NCBI RefSeq assembly: GCF_020829645.1
Contig: NZ_JAIVFS010000003.1
Span: 1-64,000 of the forward strand
Source: Nostoc mirabile CHAB5784
GTDB lineage: Bacteria > Cyanobacteriota > Cyanobacteriia > Cyanobacteriales > Nostocaceae
Reading direction: 5' to 3'
Length of the DNA stretch: 64,000 nucleotides
Shown one piece after another: positions 54,341 through 63,218 of this stretch. The position numbers and the translations under genes are program-made. A model generated the notes under the pieces. It saw nothing but the letters and a program-made list of their open reading frames with translations. It made no database searches and had not been told where the DNA came from. Every line of letters starts with the position of its first letter. The stretch's first letter is position 1.

Positions 54341-55336
54341 TTAATATCCGCCTTCTTCTTCGTATTCTGGCTGTCTTTCCTTGACTTTCTTGGGAATATT
54401 CACGGGCTTCGGCGCATCTTCCCAAGCATCGCCATCTACGTCGTCATAATCATCGTATTCATCAACATAAGGCTTGTTATAGGGCTGGGCTTCATACTTT
54501 AGCGGTTGCGGTTGTTGATACCTGTCGCTGCCCGTTGCCTCGCTCCAGTTATCTTCTTCCTCATCTTCTTCGTATTGAATAGATTCATATTGCCGCGCCT
54601 TCATTACCTGACGCTGTGGCCTTTCTTCTTCCACATAGTCCTCTGTCCATTCTTCTTCTTGCGCTACGGGTTCGGGGGCGCGAACTTTTTGCCTGGGTGG
54701 CTGCAATGGCACTCCACTAGGCAGTTGTTTATCTGGTGTAACTTGGCGCGGTGGAGTATAGCCGTATTCTTCTTCTATATCTCGCTCCCACGGTGCCTTG
54801 CCGATACCCAGGCGCTCTAGTAAACCAACTGTCAACTGGTTTACTCGTTCTTCGGCTCCCTCAAACACAATCAACCGATTGGGGCCAGTGCTGACAATTT
54901 CATCCACTGAGAACTCGTAAGTACTCAGAAATTGATCGGGAATTTGGGGCAATCCTAAAGAAGCAATGACTATGGAGTTAAGCTTCCCGGTTTCGCCGTT
55001 GAACTTGAAGCCCCGAACTTTGCCTAATACTTCACCTGTTTCTGTAATTACTTCCCAGTTAATCAGATTACTGAGAGATTCAACTTCGATATCTTCAATT
55101 ACATCTTCGTTATCAACCAGGATGACATCACCAATCTGGCTGATGTTGTTGAGGTACATATAGCGCGGTATGCCCGAAATAGAGATCAGGCTGTCTCGCA
55201 AACCAAGAGCCACAACCTCTCGTTGATCAATATCAACCCAGACTTGACTGATGATGCCTAGCCGCTTGCCGTTGTCGCGGGTAATCACCTGGGTATTTAA
55301 TATGTCGGAACGCCTAATTATCTGTTCGGAGGTCAT
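54341..55336 (-). CDS. PRC-barrel protein with acidic tail, downstream of smc
   Basis: The 331-residue protein has two PRC-barrel domains: about 8-80 (LNTQVITRDNGKRLGIISQVWVDIDQREVVALGLRD) and about 92-170 (NWEVITETGEVLGKVRGFKFNGETGKLNSIVIASLG). The rest is disordered, rich in Glu, Asp, Tyr and Pro, ending PEYEEEGGY. It starts 58 bp after smc on the same strand, so both are probably one operon. PRC barrels bind RNA or proteins; a related cyanobacterial/chloroplast class is linked to cell division. Role here is by inference from its neighbour. Confidence 0.8.
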   Translation of the reverse strand: MTSEQIIRRSDILNTQVITRDNGKRLGIISQVWVDIDQREVVALGLRDSLISISGIPRYMYLNNISQIGDVILVDNEDVIEDIEVESLSNLINWEVITETGEVLGKVRGFKFNGETGKLNSIVIASLGLPQIPDQFLSTYEFSVDEIVSTGPNRLIVFEGAEERVNQLTVGLLERLGIGKAPWERDIEEEYGYTPPRQVTPDKQLPSGVPLQPPRQKVRAPEPVAQEEEWTEDYVEEERPQRQVMKARQYESIQYEEDEEEDNWSEATGSDRYQQPQPLKYEAQPYNKPYVDEYDDYDDVDGDAWEDAPKPVNIPKKVKERQPEYEEEGGY

Positions 55337-55394
55337 TCTATACCGAGTCCTGATCTCGAATCCGGTTTATCTATACACTATTATTAACAAAAAC

Positions 55395-58300
55395 TCAAGC
55401 AGATGTATTGGATGATTGTAACTTAATCCCCAAAACTTGAGTGTAAGCTCCTCGTGCTTGAGTAACGCCAATTGTGCGTTCGGCTGATTCTATCATCGGA
55501 CGACGCAAACTAACAACTATAAATTGTGCTTGTTGTGACTGTTGTTTAATCATTCTAGCTAATCGTTCTACGTTTGCCCCATCTAGGAACATATCTACTT
55601 CGTCAAAGGCGTAAAATGGCGATGGGCGGTAGCGTTGCAGGGCAAAGATAAAGCTCAAGGCTGTAAGTGATTTTTCTCCCCCAGACATGGAAGCTAGGCG
55701 CTGTACGGGTTTACCTTTGGGATGTGCGACTAAATTCAGTCCGCTACTAAAGGGATCTTCAGGATTTTCGAGTTGTAAATAGCCGTCGCCGTCTGAAAGA
55801 ATGGCAAAAATCGATTGAAAGTTTTCGTTAACAGCATCGAAAGCTTCTTTAAAAGCAAGTTGCCGCAATGTTGTAAAGTTTTCAATCCGCAAAAGTAATT
55901 CGGTGCGTTCCCCTTCTAGTGTCTCTAATTTTTGCGTCAGTTCTTGGAGACGGTTTTGGGTGCGTTCGTATTCTTCTAACGCCAGCATATTAACAGGTTC
56001 CATTGCCTGTAAGCGTTTGGTAAGCGATCGCAATTCTTTCTGCAATTCCTCCAAATCTACCTTATCTGGAACTTCCGGCAAAGGATTTGGTAATTCTGCT
56101 CCCATATCCCGCAACTGGCTTTGTAATGCAATTAGTTCTTCGCGCCGTTTCTCTTGGGTTTCTTGGAGTTTTTGGATTTCCCATTGCAATTGTTGTTGGC
56201 GCAAAAGATGCGATCGCACTTCTTGTTCTGTAGCGTCGCGTTTTTGTTTCTCTTCTCCTAAATTTTGTTCTATTTGATTTAACGATAAACGGGTTTGGGT
56301 GATTTGGTCGTCTATCGTTGTGGTTTGTGTGGAGACGCGATGAATCGCGTCTCTACAAGAGGTTTGTTGGGTTTCGTATTCGGTGATTCGCGTTTCTGCT
56401 TCTTGGATTTTTTCTTGTAAACGTTGTTGCTGATTTTCTAAATTTTTTAATCTTTGTTCAGCCTCGCGTAATGCCGTTTCTCGTTGTTGCAATTGTTGCT
56501 CTTGAATTTTAATTTTCGCTTGGATTTGTTGCCATTCGCTGGGGGTTTGGGATGCTTCCAACTCTGCTAAAGCGTGTCGCAATTGTTGCAATTGAGTTTC
56601 TTGTCCCGGTAATTCCCGATCCAATATTTCTAATCGGGATTGAGCAGTAGCTAACTTTTCGCTGTTTTGGGCGAGTTGCGATCGCGTCCCCTCTAATTGC
56701 ACTGTTAAATTCTTAATATCTTTCTGCAACTGCTCCAATTGCAACTGCTGTTCACGCCGCGCCTGACGCGCTTCTGTGAGTTCTTGGGTAAGTTTTTTGG
56801 TTCTGGCTGACAAAGTAGCGATCGCTTCAGTACAACGCTCTAAAACCCGCTCAATATCCACCAAGCGACTTTTTAAAGCGATCGCTTCATCAGATTCCGC
56901 CGCTTCTGCATTGCCAAACCGCAAGGCTGAACGCTGGCTGTTACTACCACCAGTCATTGCACCGCTAGTTTCTAAGAGTTCCCCGTCTAAGGTAACGATG
57001 CGATACAATCCTAAATTTTTCCGCGCCGCCTCCAGGTTGGCAAATACCACTGTGTTTCCGAAAACATAGCTAAATACATCTTTGTAACGGCGATCGCAAT
57101 CCACTAAGTTCACAGCATAGTTAACGAAGCCGCTAGCAAAACGCAGCGTTGCATCTTGAGTAAATTTGGGAGCGTGAATTTTATTTAGTGGTAAAAAAGT
57201 CGCTCTCCCTGCCCGTTTCTGTTTGAGCAGTTCAATCCCGGCTGCGGCGATGCTGTCATCTTCTACCACAATATGTCCCAAGCGTCCACCGGCAGCCATT
57301 TCTAAAGCTAGCTGATGGCGCGGTTCCACCTTTCCTAACTGCACAACTAAGCCGCAAAGTCCAGGCATTCCCGATTGTAAAATGACTTTACTAGCTTGGG
57401 TTCCTTGGACTTCTTGCTGTGCTTGCGCTTGCGCCTCTATTTTATCCAACTGGCGTTGTTTTTCTCGTTGTTCAGAAAGTAACCGTTTTTGAGTTTCCTG
57501 TTGGATTTGCAGTTCTTGTTCTGTGGCTGAGAGATTTTGAGCTAAATTTTGGATGGGTTCGCTAGAGGCGTTAAATTCCGTTTCAACTTGATTACACTTA
57601 GTCTGTTTTTGGGCTAATAGGGGTTCATCGCGTTCAATTAGCTGGGTTTGCTCTTGGATTAACTGCTGTAACTGATTATTGCGTTCCCTGAGTTGTGCTT
57701 GTTCTGTGCGTTGCGGTTCCAGAGTATGCAGCAGAGTTTCAATTTGACGGTTGAATGCCGTTTGTTGCTGCACCCACGCTTCCGAAGCCGAGGCGATTTC
57801 TGCGGCTGCTTCGCGGGAAGTTTGTAGCGCTTGCTGGGCCTCATTTCTTTGTTGCTGTAGAGACGCGATGAATCGCGTCTCTACAATCTGTGTTTCGGCA
57901 ATTTCTTCTAAGGAATGACGGTGTTTTTGAATTTCTTGCTGAGTTTGAGTCAGACGTTTGGCAGTTTCTTGAGAAGCTGTTTCTAATTCCGTTAGCTGAC
58001 GCTGGAGTTGTTTTCGTTCAGCTTCTTGGGTGGCGAGGGTAGATTGTACCGCCAAAAGTTCATCTTCTCCCAATGCTTTCACATGGGCATTGAGTTGTTC
58101 AAGTTCAGCCGTTTTTTGGACGATTTGGGAATTTAGGTTTGTGAGTTGGGTAGTGAGTTCATTAAAATTGCGATCGCCTGTTTGAATTTCGTGAACTAAC
58201 TTTTCTTGTTGTGCTTGTAGCGATCGCCATGATAAAACAGCTTCCCAAGATTGTTTAGCTAGAAATTCCGTGCGGAGTTTTTGATATTTCTCAGCTTTAG

Positions 58301-59024
58301 CACGATCTTGGTCAAGGCGATCGCGCTGTGCAGTTAATTCCGTCTCAATAATCCGACAGCTATCTTCCTTTTCCTTCACCTCATCTAAAGTTGATTTGGC
58401 TTGGATAATTTTGCGATCGAACGCCGCCACCCCAGCCAATTCATCAATAATTTCCCGCCGTTCCCGCGCATTCATCGAGATAATGCTAGTGACATCCCCT
58501 TGCAGCACTACGTTGTAGCCTTCGGGATAAACCCGCAGGTTACTTAGTTGTTCATGCAACTCCGTCAGCGTGCAAGGTACACCATTGATATAGTAATTCG
58601 ACGTGTAACTTCCTTGGTGAGTGACTCGCAGCCTTCTAGTGACACTCCATTCAGTTGGGGAGTGGGGAGTGGGGAGTGGGGAGTGGGAATTCTCCTGATC
58701 TTCTTCCTCTGCTTCCTCACTTTGCACCTTTGCGGCTTTGGGTAAGACATCCTCCCCCGACAAATCAAACGTTACGGTGACGCTAGCTTCAATTGAAGCG
58801 CGTCCTTTAGAGGTTTGGGTGTTATTTACCAAATCCGGGAGGCGATCGGCTCGCATTCCCTTAGAACTGGAGAGTCCGAGGCAAAATAGCAGTGCATCTA
58901 GAATATTAGATTTACCCGAACCATTTGGCCCAGATATGACAGTACACCCCGGTAGCAAAGGGACTGAGGTAGTGCCACCGAAGGATTTGAAGTTCGTAAG
59001 TTCCACGCGCTTGATGTGCACCAT
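55395..59024 (-). CDS. smc: chromosome segregation ATPase SMC
   Basis: Condensin core ATPase. The 1209 residues show the N-terminal ABC half (Walker A GPNGSGKS, 32-39), long coiled coil, a hinge around 520-680 (LCGLVVQLGKVEPRHQLALEMAAGGRLGHIVV), a second coil and the C-terminal half (MSGGEKSLTALSFIFALQ; FYAFDEVDMFLDGANVERLA). The start MVHIKRVELTNFKSF is typical. Oddities: three in-frame repeat segments. 58,657-58,687 (GGGGAGTGGGGAGTGGG) encodes HSPLPTPHSP near residue 115. Palindromes at 57,857-57,884 and 56,329-56,356 (arms GTAGAGACGCGAT / ATCGCGTCTCTAC) encode VETRFIASLQ and CRDAIHRVST in the coiled coils. Confidence 0.97.
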   Translation of the reverse strand: MVHIKRVELTNFKSFGGTTSVPLLPGCTVISGPNGSGKSNILDALLFCLGLSSSKGMRADRLPDLVNNTQTSKGRASIEASVTVTFDLSGEDVLPKAAKVQSEEAEEEDQENSHSPLPTPHSPTEWSVTRRLRVTHQGSYTSNYYINGVPCTLTELHEQLSNLRVYPEGYNVVLQGDVTSIISMNARERREIIDELAGVAAFDRKIIQAKSTLDEVKEKEDSCRIIETELTAQRDRLDQDRAKAEKYQKLRTEFLAKQSWEAVLSWRSLQAQQEKLVHEIQTGDRNFNELTTQLTNLNSQIVQKTAELEQLNAHVKALGEDELLAVQSTLATQEAERKQLQRQLTELETASQETAKRLTQTQQEIQKHRHSLEEIAETQIVETRFIASLQQQRNEAQQALQTSREAAAEIASASEAWVQQQTAFNRQIETLLHTLEPQRTEQAQLRERNNQLQQLIQEQTQLIERDEPLLAQKQTKCNQVETEFNASSEPIQNLAQNLSATEQELQIQQETQKRLLSEQREKQRQLDKIEAQAQAQQEVQGTQASKVILQSGMPGLCGLVVQLGKVEPRHQLALEMAAGGRLGHIVVEDDSIAAAGIELLKQKRAGRATFLPLNKIHAPKFTQDATLRFASGFVNYAVNLVDCDRRYKDVFSYVFGNTVVFANLEAARKNLGLYRIVTLDGELLETSGAMTGGSNSQRSALRFGNAEAAESDEAIALKSRLVDIERVLERCTEAIATLSARTKKLTQELTEARQARREQQLQLEQLQKDIKNLTVQLEGTRSQLAQNSEKLATAQSRLEILDRELPGQETQLQQLRHALAELEASQTPSEWQQIQAKIKIQEQQLQQRETALREAEQRLKNLENQQQRLQEKIQEAETRITEYETQQTSCRDAIHRVSTQTTTIDDQITQTRLSLNQIEQNLGEEKQKRDATEQEVRSHLLRQQQLQWEIQKLQETQEKRREELIALQSQLRDMGAELPNPLPEVPDKVDLEELQKELRSLTKRLQAMEPVNMLALEEYERTQNRLQELTQKLETLEGERTELLLRIENFTTLRQLAFKEAFDAVNENFQSIFAILSDGDGYLQLENPEDPFSSGLNLVAHPKGKPVQRLASMSGGEKSLTALSFIFALQRYRPSPFYAFDEVDMFLDGANVERLARMIKQQSQQAQFIVVSLRRPMIESAERTIGVTQARGAYTQVLGIKLQSSNTSA

Positions 59025-59397
59025 AGGCGCTGGTTCACTGGGCTAATGAAGAACAAGTGTATCAACTAATTAAAAATTGGCAAGAGGGTAGGGGGAAAAT
59101 TAGGGATTATCGAACCACAGAGGCGCAAAGAACGCAGAGAGGGGAAGGAGAATTGTGGTTCAGAGAAAACACAATACTGATAGAGTTAGCACAAGCACGA
59201 GATTTTATTGCGGGCGCTCAAAAGCAACTATATCAAATCATTCCAGTTTTAGTTGAGATAACTAACTGCCAAGATAAGCAACTAATGTAACAAGTTGTTG
59301 TTGGCAAAGCGATCGCTATTAATTTATTACTATTTATTGCAAGAATATTTTACAAGTATGTAAGATGATTTTATAGGTAAATCTAATAAAGTAAATT
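59025..59397. other. intergenic region with repeat-bearing frame
   Basis: 373 bp. A 77-codon plus frame (59,057-59,290) reads ELWFRENTILIELAQARDFIAGAQKQLYQIIPVLVE and includes a CGAACCACAGAGGCGCAAAG-type repeat. It may be a remnant of an unknown gene, but it was not recognised and is not called. AT-rich DNA at 59,310-59,397 is the likely promoter of the DUF433 gene. Confidence 0.45.
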
Positions 59398-59757
59398 ATG
59401 CAATTAGAAGATTACTTCGACTTTCAGCGACCTGATGATATTCGACTCAAAGGTACAAGAGTAGGAATTGAAACTATCCTTTACGAGTACATCCACCGCG
59501 CTCGAACTCCAGAAGAAATTTCCAACATTTATACATCACTAACACTAGAACAAGTTTACGCGACTATTCTTTATTACTTGCACAACAAAGAAGCTGTAAG
59601 CAACTATATAGCTGATTGGTTGGAATGGAGTCATAGAATGCAGGAAGAACAGCGACGCAATCCCCCACCAATTGTAATCAAATTAAAAAAACTGATAGTT
59701 GAAAAAGAAACGATGAAAAAAGCACAAAAAAATGATTCTCAAATATCTGCTGGATGA
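59398..59757 (+). CDS. DUF433 antitoxin-like protein
   Basis: The 119 residues carry the DUF433 core: DDIRLKGTRVGIETILYEYIHRARTPEEISNIYTSLTLEQVYATILYYLHN, a small winged-HTH-like domain. DUF433 proteins are typically encoded next to DUF5615 PIN-like toxins and act as antitoxins. The toxin frame that follows (from 59,733) is cut to 25 codons, so this antitoxin looks orphaned. The last ~25 residues (KKLIVEKETMKKAQKNDSQ) are a basic tail. Confidence 0.8.
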   Translation: MQLEDYFDFQRPDDIRLKGTRVGIETILYEYIHRARTPEEISNIYTSLTLEQVYATILYYLHNKEAVSNYIADWLEWSHRMQEEQRRNPPPIVIKLKKLIVEKETMKKAQKNDSQISAG

Positions 59758-59810
59758 AAATGTTACCCCTCTTTATCAGGTTCAACTCAAACGAGGAAAG
59801 AGTAAATAAA
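59733..59810 (+). pseudogene. DUF5615 (PIN-like toxin) N-terminal fragment
   Basis: ATG 59733 overlaps the DUF433 3' end by 25 nt, as in intact pairs. The frame reads MILKYLLDENVTPLYQVQLKRGKSK and stops at 59,810. LLDENV is the invariant start of DUF5615, with the first catalytic Asp. About 80 residues are missing. The next gene starts at the stop, so the deletion joined the toxin start to the following gene. Confidence 0.7.
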
Positions 59811-60448
59811 TGACAATTACTTTAGATGCAAGAAATCTTAGGCTCAAAGATGTTAAAAGCCTTCTTAAATTGACAGAACAGTTAAATGACTCATTTACAT
59901 CATTACTATCGCTAGCAAATCTCACAGAATTTGAGCACCAGGAATTACAGGTAATCCGTAACACATACCATGAATACTACTCAGAAGGTAAAATCTCCGA
60001 AGGACAAATAAAATTTCTCTTTCTCGCACCATTAATGAAGTTAGCTGGTTTCTATCAGCCCAGTATTAAAATTATATTAGAAGAAAATATTACTGACATC
60101 TCCGTTGAAGATGAAGATACGAAGATCAAAGGACGGATGGATATTTTAGCTGTTAGTAAGACTCAAGAAAGAATAGTAACTACACCTTTTTGGATACTAG
60201 TGATTGAATCTAAAAATAGTAGTTTTAATGCTTTGGAAGGATTGCCGCAATTGCTCACCTATGCGTATACAAGTCTAGAAAATCAAACATCAGTTTGGGG
60301 CGTAACTACTAATGGTATGGATTACCAGTTTGTCTATATGCAGCAAGGGAATACTCCCATTTACCAATTATTGCCAAAACTAGATATAACTCGCTCTACA
60401 TCTTCAATCGAGTTGCTGCAAGTCCTCAAATCAATCTGCCAGTTGTAG
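59810..60448 (+). CDS. restriction-endonuclease-like (HSDR_N/PD-(D/E)XK) protein
   Basis: The 212-residue protein has a helical N-terminus followed by a PD-(D/E)XK-type core: KGRMDILAVSK (Asp) and FWILVIESKNSSFNALEGLPQLLTYAYTSL (E-x-K), then GVTTNGMDYQFVYM. It resembles the N-terminal nuclease domain of type I restriction R subunits. Only this module is present: no helicase, no methylase or specificity gene. ATG 59810 follows the DUF5615 remnant stop directly, so transcription is probably joint with the DUF433 gene. It may be a stand-alone nuclease; the target is unknown. Confidence 0.75.
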   Translation: MTITLDARNLRLKDVKSLLKLTEQLNDSFTSLLSLANLTEFEHQELQVIRNTYHEYYSEGKISEGQIKFLFLAPLMKLAGFYQPSIKIILEENITDISVEDEDTKIKGRMDILAVSKTQERIVTTPFWILVIESKNSSFNALEGLPQLLTYAYTSLENQTSVWGVTTNGMDYQFVYMQQGNTPIYQLLPKLDITRSTSSIELLQVLKSICQL

Positions 60449-60536
60449 TTCAATTTTTTTCTCTTTTCTTAAAATCTACAGTGAGGAGTTTTCTTTTGCC
60501 AATTCCCATACGTGTCAACTTAACGTAAAAGCTATG

Positions 60537-60664
60537 TCCCGCAAAGAACTAAAGTTTTTTGCTAATAGCAAAAGTCATCTCTTGATGACTAAATATCCCC
60601 AAGAATCTTTAGTCTACTTCAGTAGACTAAAGCTTGTAGCCTGGAACTAAAGTTCCAGGCGGGT
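60537..60664. repeat. multi-hairpin element, copy 2 (inverted)
   Basis: Reverse-complement relative of 51,820-51,943. Ends GTCCCGC and GGCGGGT. Stems: GAACTAAAGTT, AGTCTACTTCAGTAGACT, AGTCATCTCTTGATGACT, plus TTGCTAATAGCAA. Stem sequences differ from copy 1 while pairing is retained. Confidence 0.7.
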
Positions 60665-60741
60665 GAAGAAGCCAACAGTTAAGCTATTTCTAAGCTTTTG
60701 TTGACACTAATGGCCAATTCCTCACCCTTATTTAAGCAAAA

Positions 60742-60775
60742 TAAACAGGATTTACGTCTGCGTAAGCCCTGTTTA
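60742..60775 (-). terminator. putative terminator of the BON lipoprotein gene
   Basis: Arms AAACAGG-TTTACG / CGTAAG-CCTGTTT with loop TCTG, 62 nt beyond the stop on the minus strand and followed there by TATTTTGC. The distance to the stop is a little large. Confidence 0.4.
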
Positions 60776-60836
60776 TCTTTGATGACGATGTATGATTTAG
60801 CTAGTCCACGGTTAACTGAGAGCTTCAGTTATTCTT

Positions 60837-61310
60837 TTATGGCATTTTCACAGCTTCAACTTTTGCTTCCACTTTCACCGTCTTCACACCTTGAACTTCT
60901 CTAGCCAAGGTTTCAGCTTTCTTGAGTTCTTCAGCAGAAGTTGCTGTGCCTTTGAGGATAATTTCACCCTCTTTGTTTTCAACTTGTAATTTATTGCCTG
61001 GTAAGCCTTTATTCAACTTTTCGCTAACTTCAGTTTTCAAGTTGCTCTTAGCTTTTGTTGCTGCCGTTTTTTCCGAATCGGTTTTAACTTTAGTATCTGT
61101 ACTAGCTGCTAAAGGAGTCGTTTGTGTTCCTGGAATTTTGACAGTAGTTTTATCCGCAGTTTGATTTATCTGAGAAGCTGGTGTTGCTGGTGCTTGAGCG
61201 GCTTCATTAATAATGCTAGGAGTTTCCGAACCAGTTTTAGCAGCCTCTTGACAGCCAAAAGTACCAACTACCAAAATGCCACTAACTAGCAATAGAATTA
61301 GCTTTTTCAT
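60837..61310 (-). CDS. BON-domain lipoprotein
   Basis: The 157-residue precursor has a lipoprotein signal (MKKLILLLVSGILVVGTFGC, Cys 20) and an Ala/Thr/Lys-rich linker. It ends in a BON domain at about 90-157 (LKTEVSEKLNKGLPGNKLQVENKEGEIILKGTATSAEELKKAETLAREVQGVKTVKVEAKV). BON domains bind phospholipid or peptidoglycan-linked partners in the envelope. It is probably anchored in the outer or plasma membrane, facing the periplasm. Single gene. Confidence 0.88.
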   Translation of the reverse strand: MKKLILLLVSGILVVGTFGCQEAAKTGSETPSIINEAAQAPATPASQINQTADKTTVKIPGTQTTPLAASTDTKVKTDSEKTAATKAKSNLKTEVSEKLNKGLPGNKLQVENKEGEIILKGTATSAEELKKAETLAREVQGVKTVKVEAKVEAVKMP

Positions 61311-61936
61311 TATCTTCTCCGAATTGAATACTGGAAGCGATTAATTGAGGTGTGTGTCAAAATAATTCGTAATTGATAATTCGTAATTCGTAGTTGCACT
61401 TCTAGAGGGCTTGTACCCTCCACTATCTTGTTGACCACTAAACTTTTAACTTAGTGTTGGCTGTGTACCCTTTTAATTACGAATTACGAATTACGAATTA
61501 GTAATTATTTGTTCGTGGTGAGGAGCAGATGTTAAAAAGCAATTAAATGTGAAGTAGCAAAAGTGCCCAAGCAAGTACTCAGGTTACTAGAAATTGAAAC
61601 TTAGACGATTTCTTGAGGCTAAGATTTTGCAGCCATTTCTGAGAAGCGCCAATTCAATTTTCCTGACGGTTGCTAACCAGGATGCCTCTGCATACAGTCT
61701 GTAGCTCTCTATGAATTTAATGTAGATGCCCAGTAGCTCTTTCAATGGTAGACTGTGCAGCCTTACAGTAGTGACTCGATGTTATCAGATTTAAGTCAGT
61801 TTGGCGATGTCTAAGCCTATGCAACTCAAAACTTCAGCATTTTTGCAATCCTGTGGCAGCAAAATTACCAACAAAATGTTACTTTAGAAAACTATGGCTT
61901 ACTTACAATGCCCCAAATATCAGGAAATATTAGCCA
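61311..61936. repeat. intergenic with AATTCGT inverted heptamer pair
   Basis: 626 bp. AATTCGT units at about 61,362-61,391 and inverse ACGAATT units at about 61,477-61,501 form an inverted pair around about 85 bp. The rest (61,510-61,930) is unique, with no gene or RNA recognised; it precedes the RNase D-like gene and should hold its promoter. Confidence 0.55.
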
Positions 61937-62857
61937 ATGCCGTACCTTACTTCCGCCCGCGAAATTAGTACCATTGTCGCTGAATATACTAACGCTAAAA
62001 CGCTGTGGATAGATACAGAAGTAGCTGACTATAAAAGTCGTAATCCCCGACTATCGCTGATTCAGGTATTAGATAATCCCAAAGATATGAGTGGCGATCG
62101 CGTCTATCTTTTAGATGTTCTAGATCAGCCTAATATTATAGCTGAATTTATTGAAGAAATTATGATAAATTCTACTATTGAAAAAATTTTTCACAACGCT
62201 AGTTATGATCTAAAATTTCTCGGTAACAAGAAAGCCAAAAATATTACTTGTACTTTGGAAATGGCAAAAAAAATTCCCTACTATCTTTTACCATTACCTA
62301 ATTACCAACTCAAAACCATAGCTACATCACTTTGTAGCTTTAACAATATCGATAAACAAGAACAAACAAGCGATTGGGGAAAACGCCCTCTGACTGAAGA
62401 ACAGATAGAGTATGCTTACTTAGATTGTATTTATCTGGCTCAAATCCACTCAAATTTATTAGATTTACAAGCCCAAGCCAGCCCCGATCCCGCAACGGAA
62501 GACTTAATATCACTAAGTAGCAGATATTCGCAACTTGAGCAACAATACAAGTTGTTGAATTCAGAATTTGAGCATTTGCAAGAACGCATGAAAAAAGCCA
62601 TGCAAGCTCAGGATATATCTGAAACTGCCTATTATAAGCTGACTAGTTATGAGCGTACTACAGTCAAAGCTACTTTTACAGAATTGGCAAGGCTAGCACA
62701 AAGTGAAGGTATTAATTTAGATTTTCCAATCACACTAACTCAGAAACTCCAAAAAGATTTAGGGCAAAATCTAGAACAACTCTCTGTCGATATTGAAAAA
62801 ACAACCTCTTGGCGGCTAAATTCCAAAACTCAAGAAAGTGATATTGAGGATGATTAA
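61937..62857 (+). CDS. RNase D-like 3'-5' exonuclease (DEDDy)
   Basis: The first ~190 of 306 residues form a DEDDy exonuclease: Exo I D26/E28 (WIDTEVAD), Exo II with D91 (HNASYDLKFL) and Exo III Y159/D163 (YAYLDCIYL). The remaining ~115 residues are helical (YSQLEQQYKLLNSEFEHLQERMKK) and lack an obvious HRDC domain. RNase D trims the 3' ends of tRNA and other stable RNAs. The C-terminal part differs from classical RNase D, so the substrate may differ. ATG 61937 gives the family start. Confidence 0.85.
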   Translation: MPYLTSAREISTIVAEYTNAKTLWIDTEVADYKSRNPRLSLIQVLDNPKDMSGDRVYLLDVLDQPNIIAEFIEEIMINSTIEKIFHNASYDLKFLGNKKAKNITCTLEMAKKIPYYLLPLPNYQLKTIATSLCSFNNIDKQEQTSDWGKRPLTEEQIEYAYLDCIYLAQIHSNLLDLQAQASPDPATEDLISLSSRYSQLEQQYKLLNSEFEHLQERMKKAMQAQDISETAYYKLTSYERTTVKATFTELARLAQSEGINLDFPITLTQKLQKDLGQNLEQLSVDIEKTTSWRLNSKTQESDIEDD

Positions 62858-63218
62858 ATTGTTTAGTTGGCTACAAATGCCAGAATTTCTAGAGTTATTA
62901 TTTAGAATAAATCTTAATATTTAATTTTTAAAAAAAAGTATTCTAAAAAACACTAGCAACAGTAGGTTACTGCTCATAGATCCATTGTCAAAAATTACAA
63001 ATATGACAATAGCAAAGAGCTAAATTGACAAGTTTTATACTTTATATTTTCTGATTTTTCCTTAATATAACTATTAAATAAATCTATTGAATATCAGGGG
63101 AATTAATTAATTGACTTGAAATGTCTATCAAAAGTTAGAATAACTATTGAGTTAAAGAATTAAAATCTAGATTTTGGTACTAATTGCGCTCAGGTATTAT
63201 GGCAGTTTATATTAAATT
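62858..63218. other. AT-rich intergenic region
   Basis: 361 bp of very AT-rich DNA with no repeat family, gene or RNA recognised. It probably includes the promoter of the TPR gene at 63,219. Confidence 0.45.

Larger units (their letters stand above)
60449..60836. repeat. intergenic with multi-hairpin element and terminator-like hairpin
   Basis: 388 bp: the multi-hairpin element copy 2 (60,537-60,664) and a stem at 60,742-60,775. No gene; a short frame at 60,698-60,904 is an artefact across the BON gene. Confidence 0.6.

Noticed and set aside
59057-59290. 77-codon plus-strand frame near smc
   Set aside because: Contains a CACAGAGGCGCAAAG-type repeat and no known motif; possible remnant, not called.
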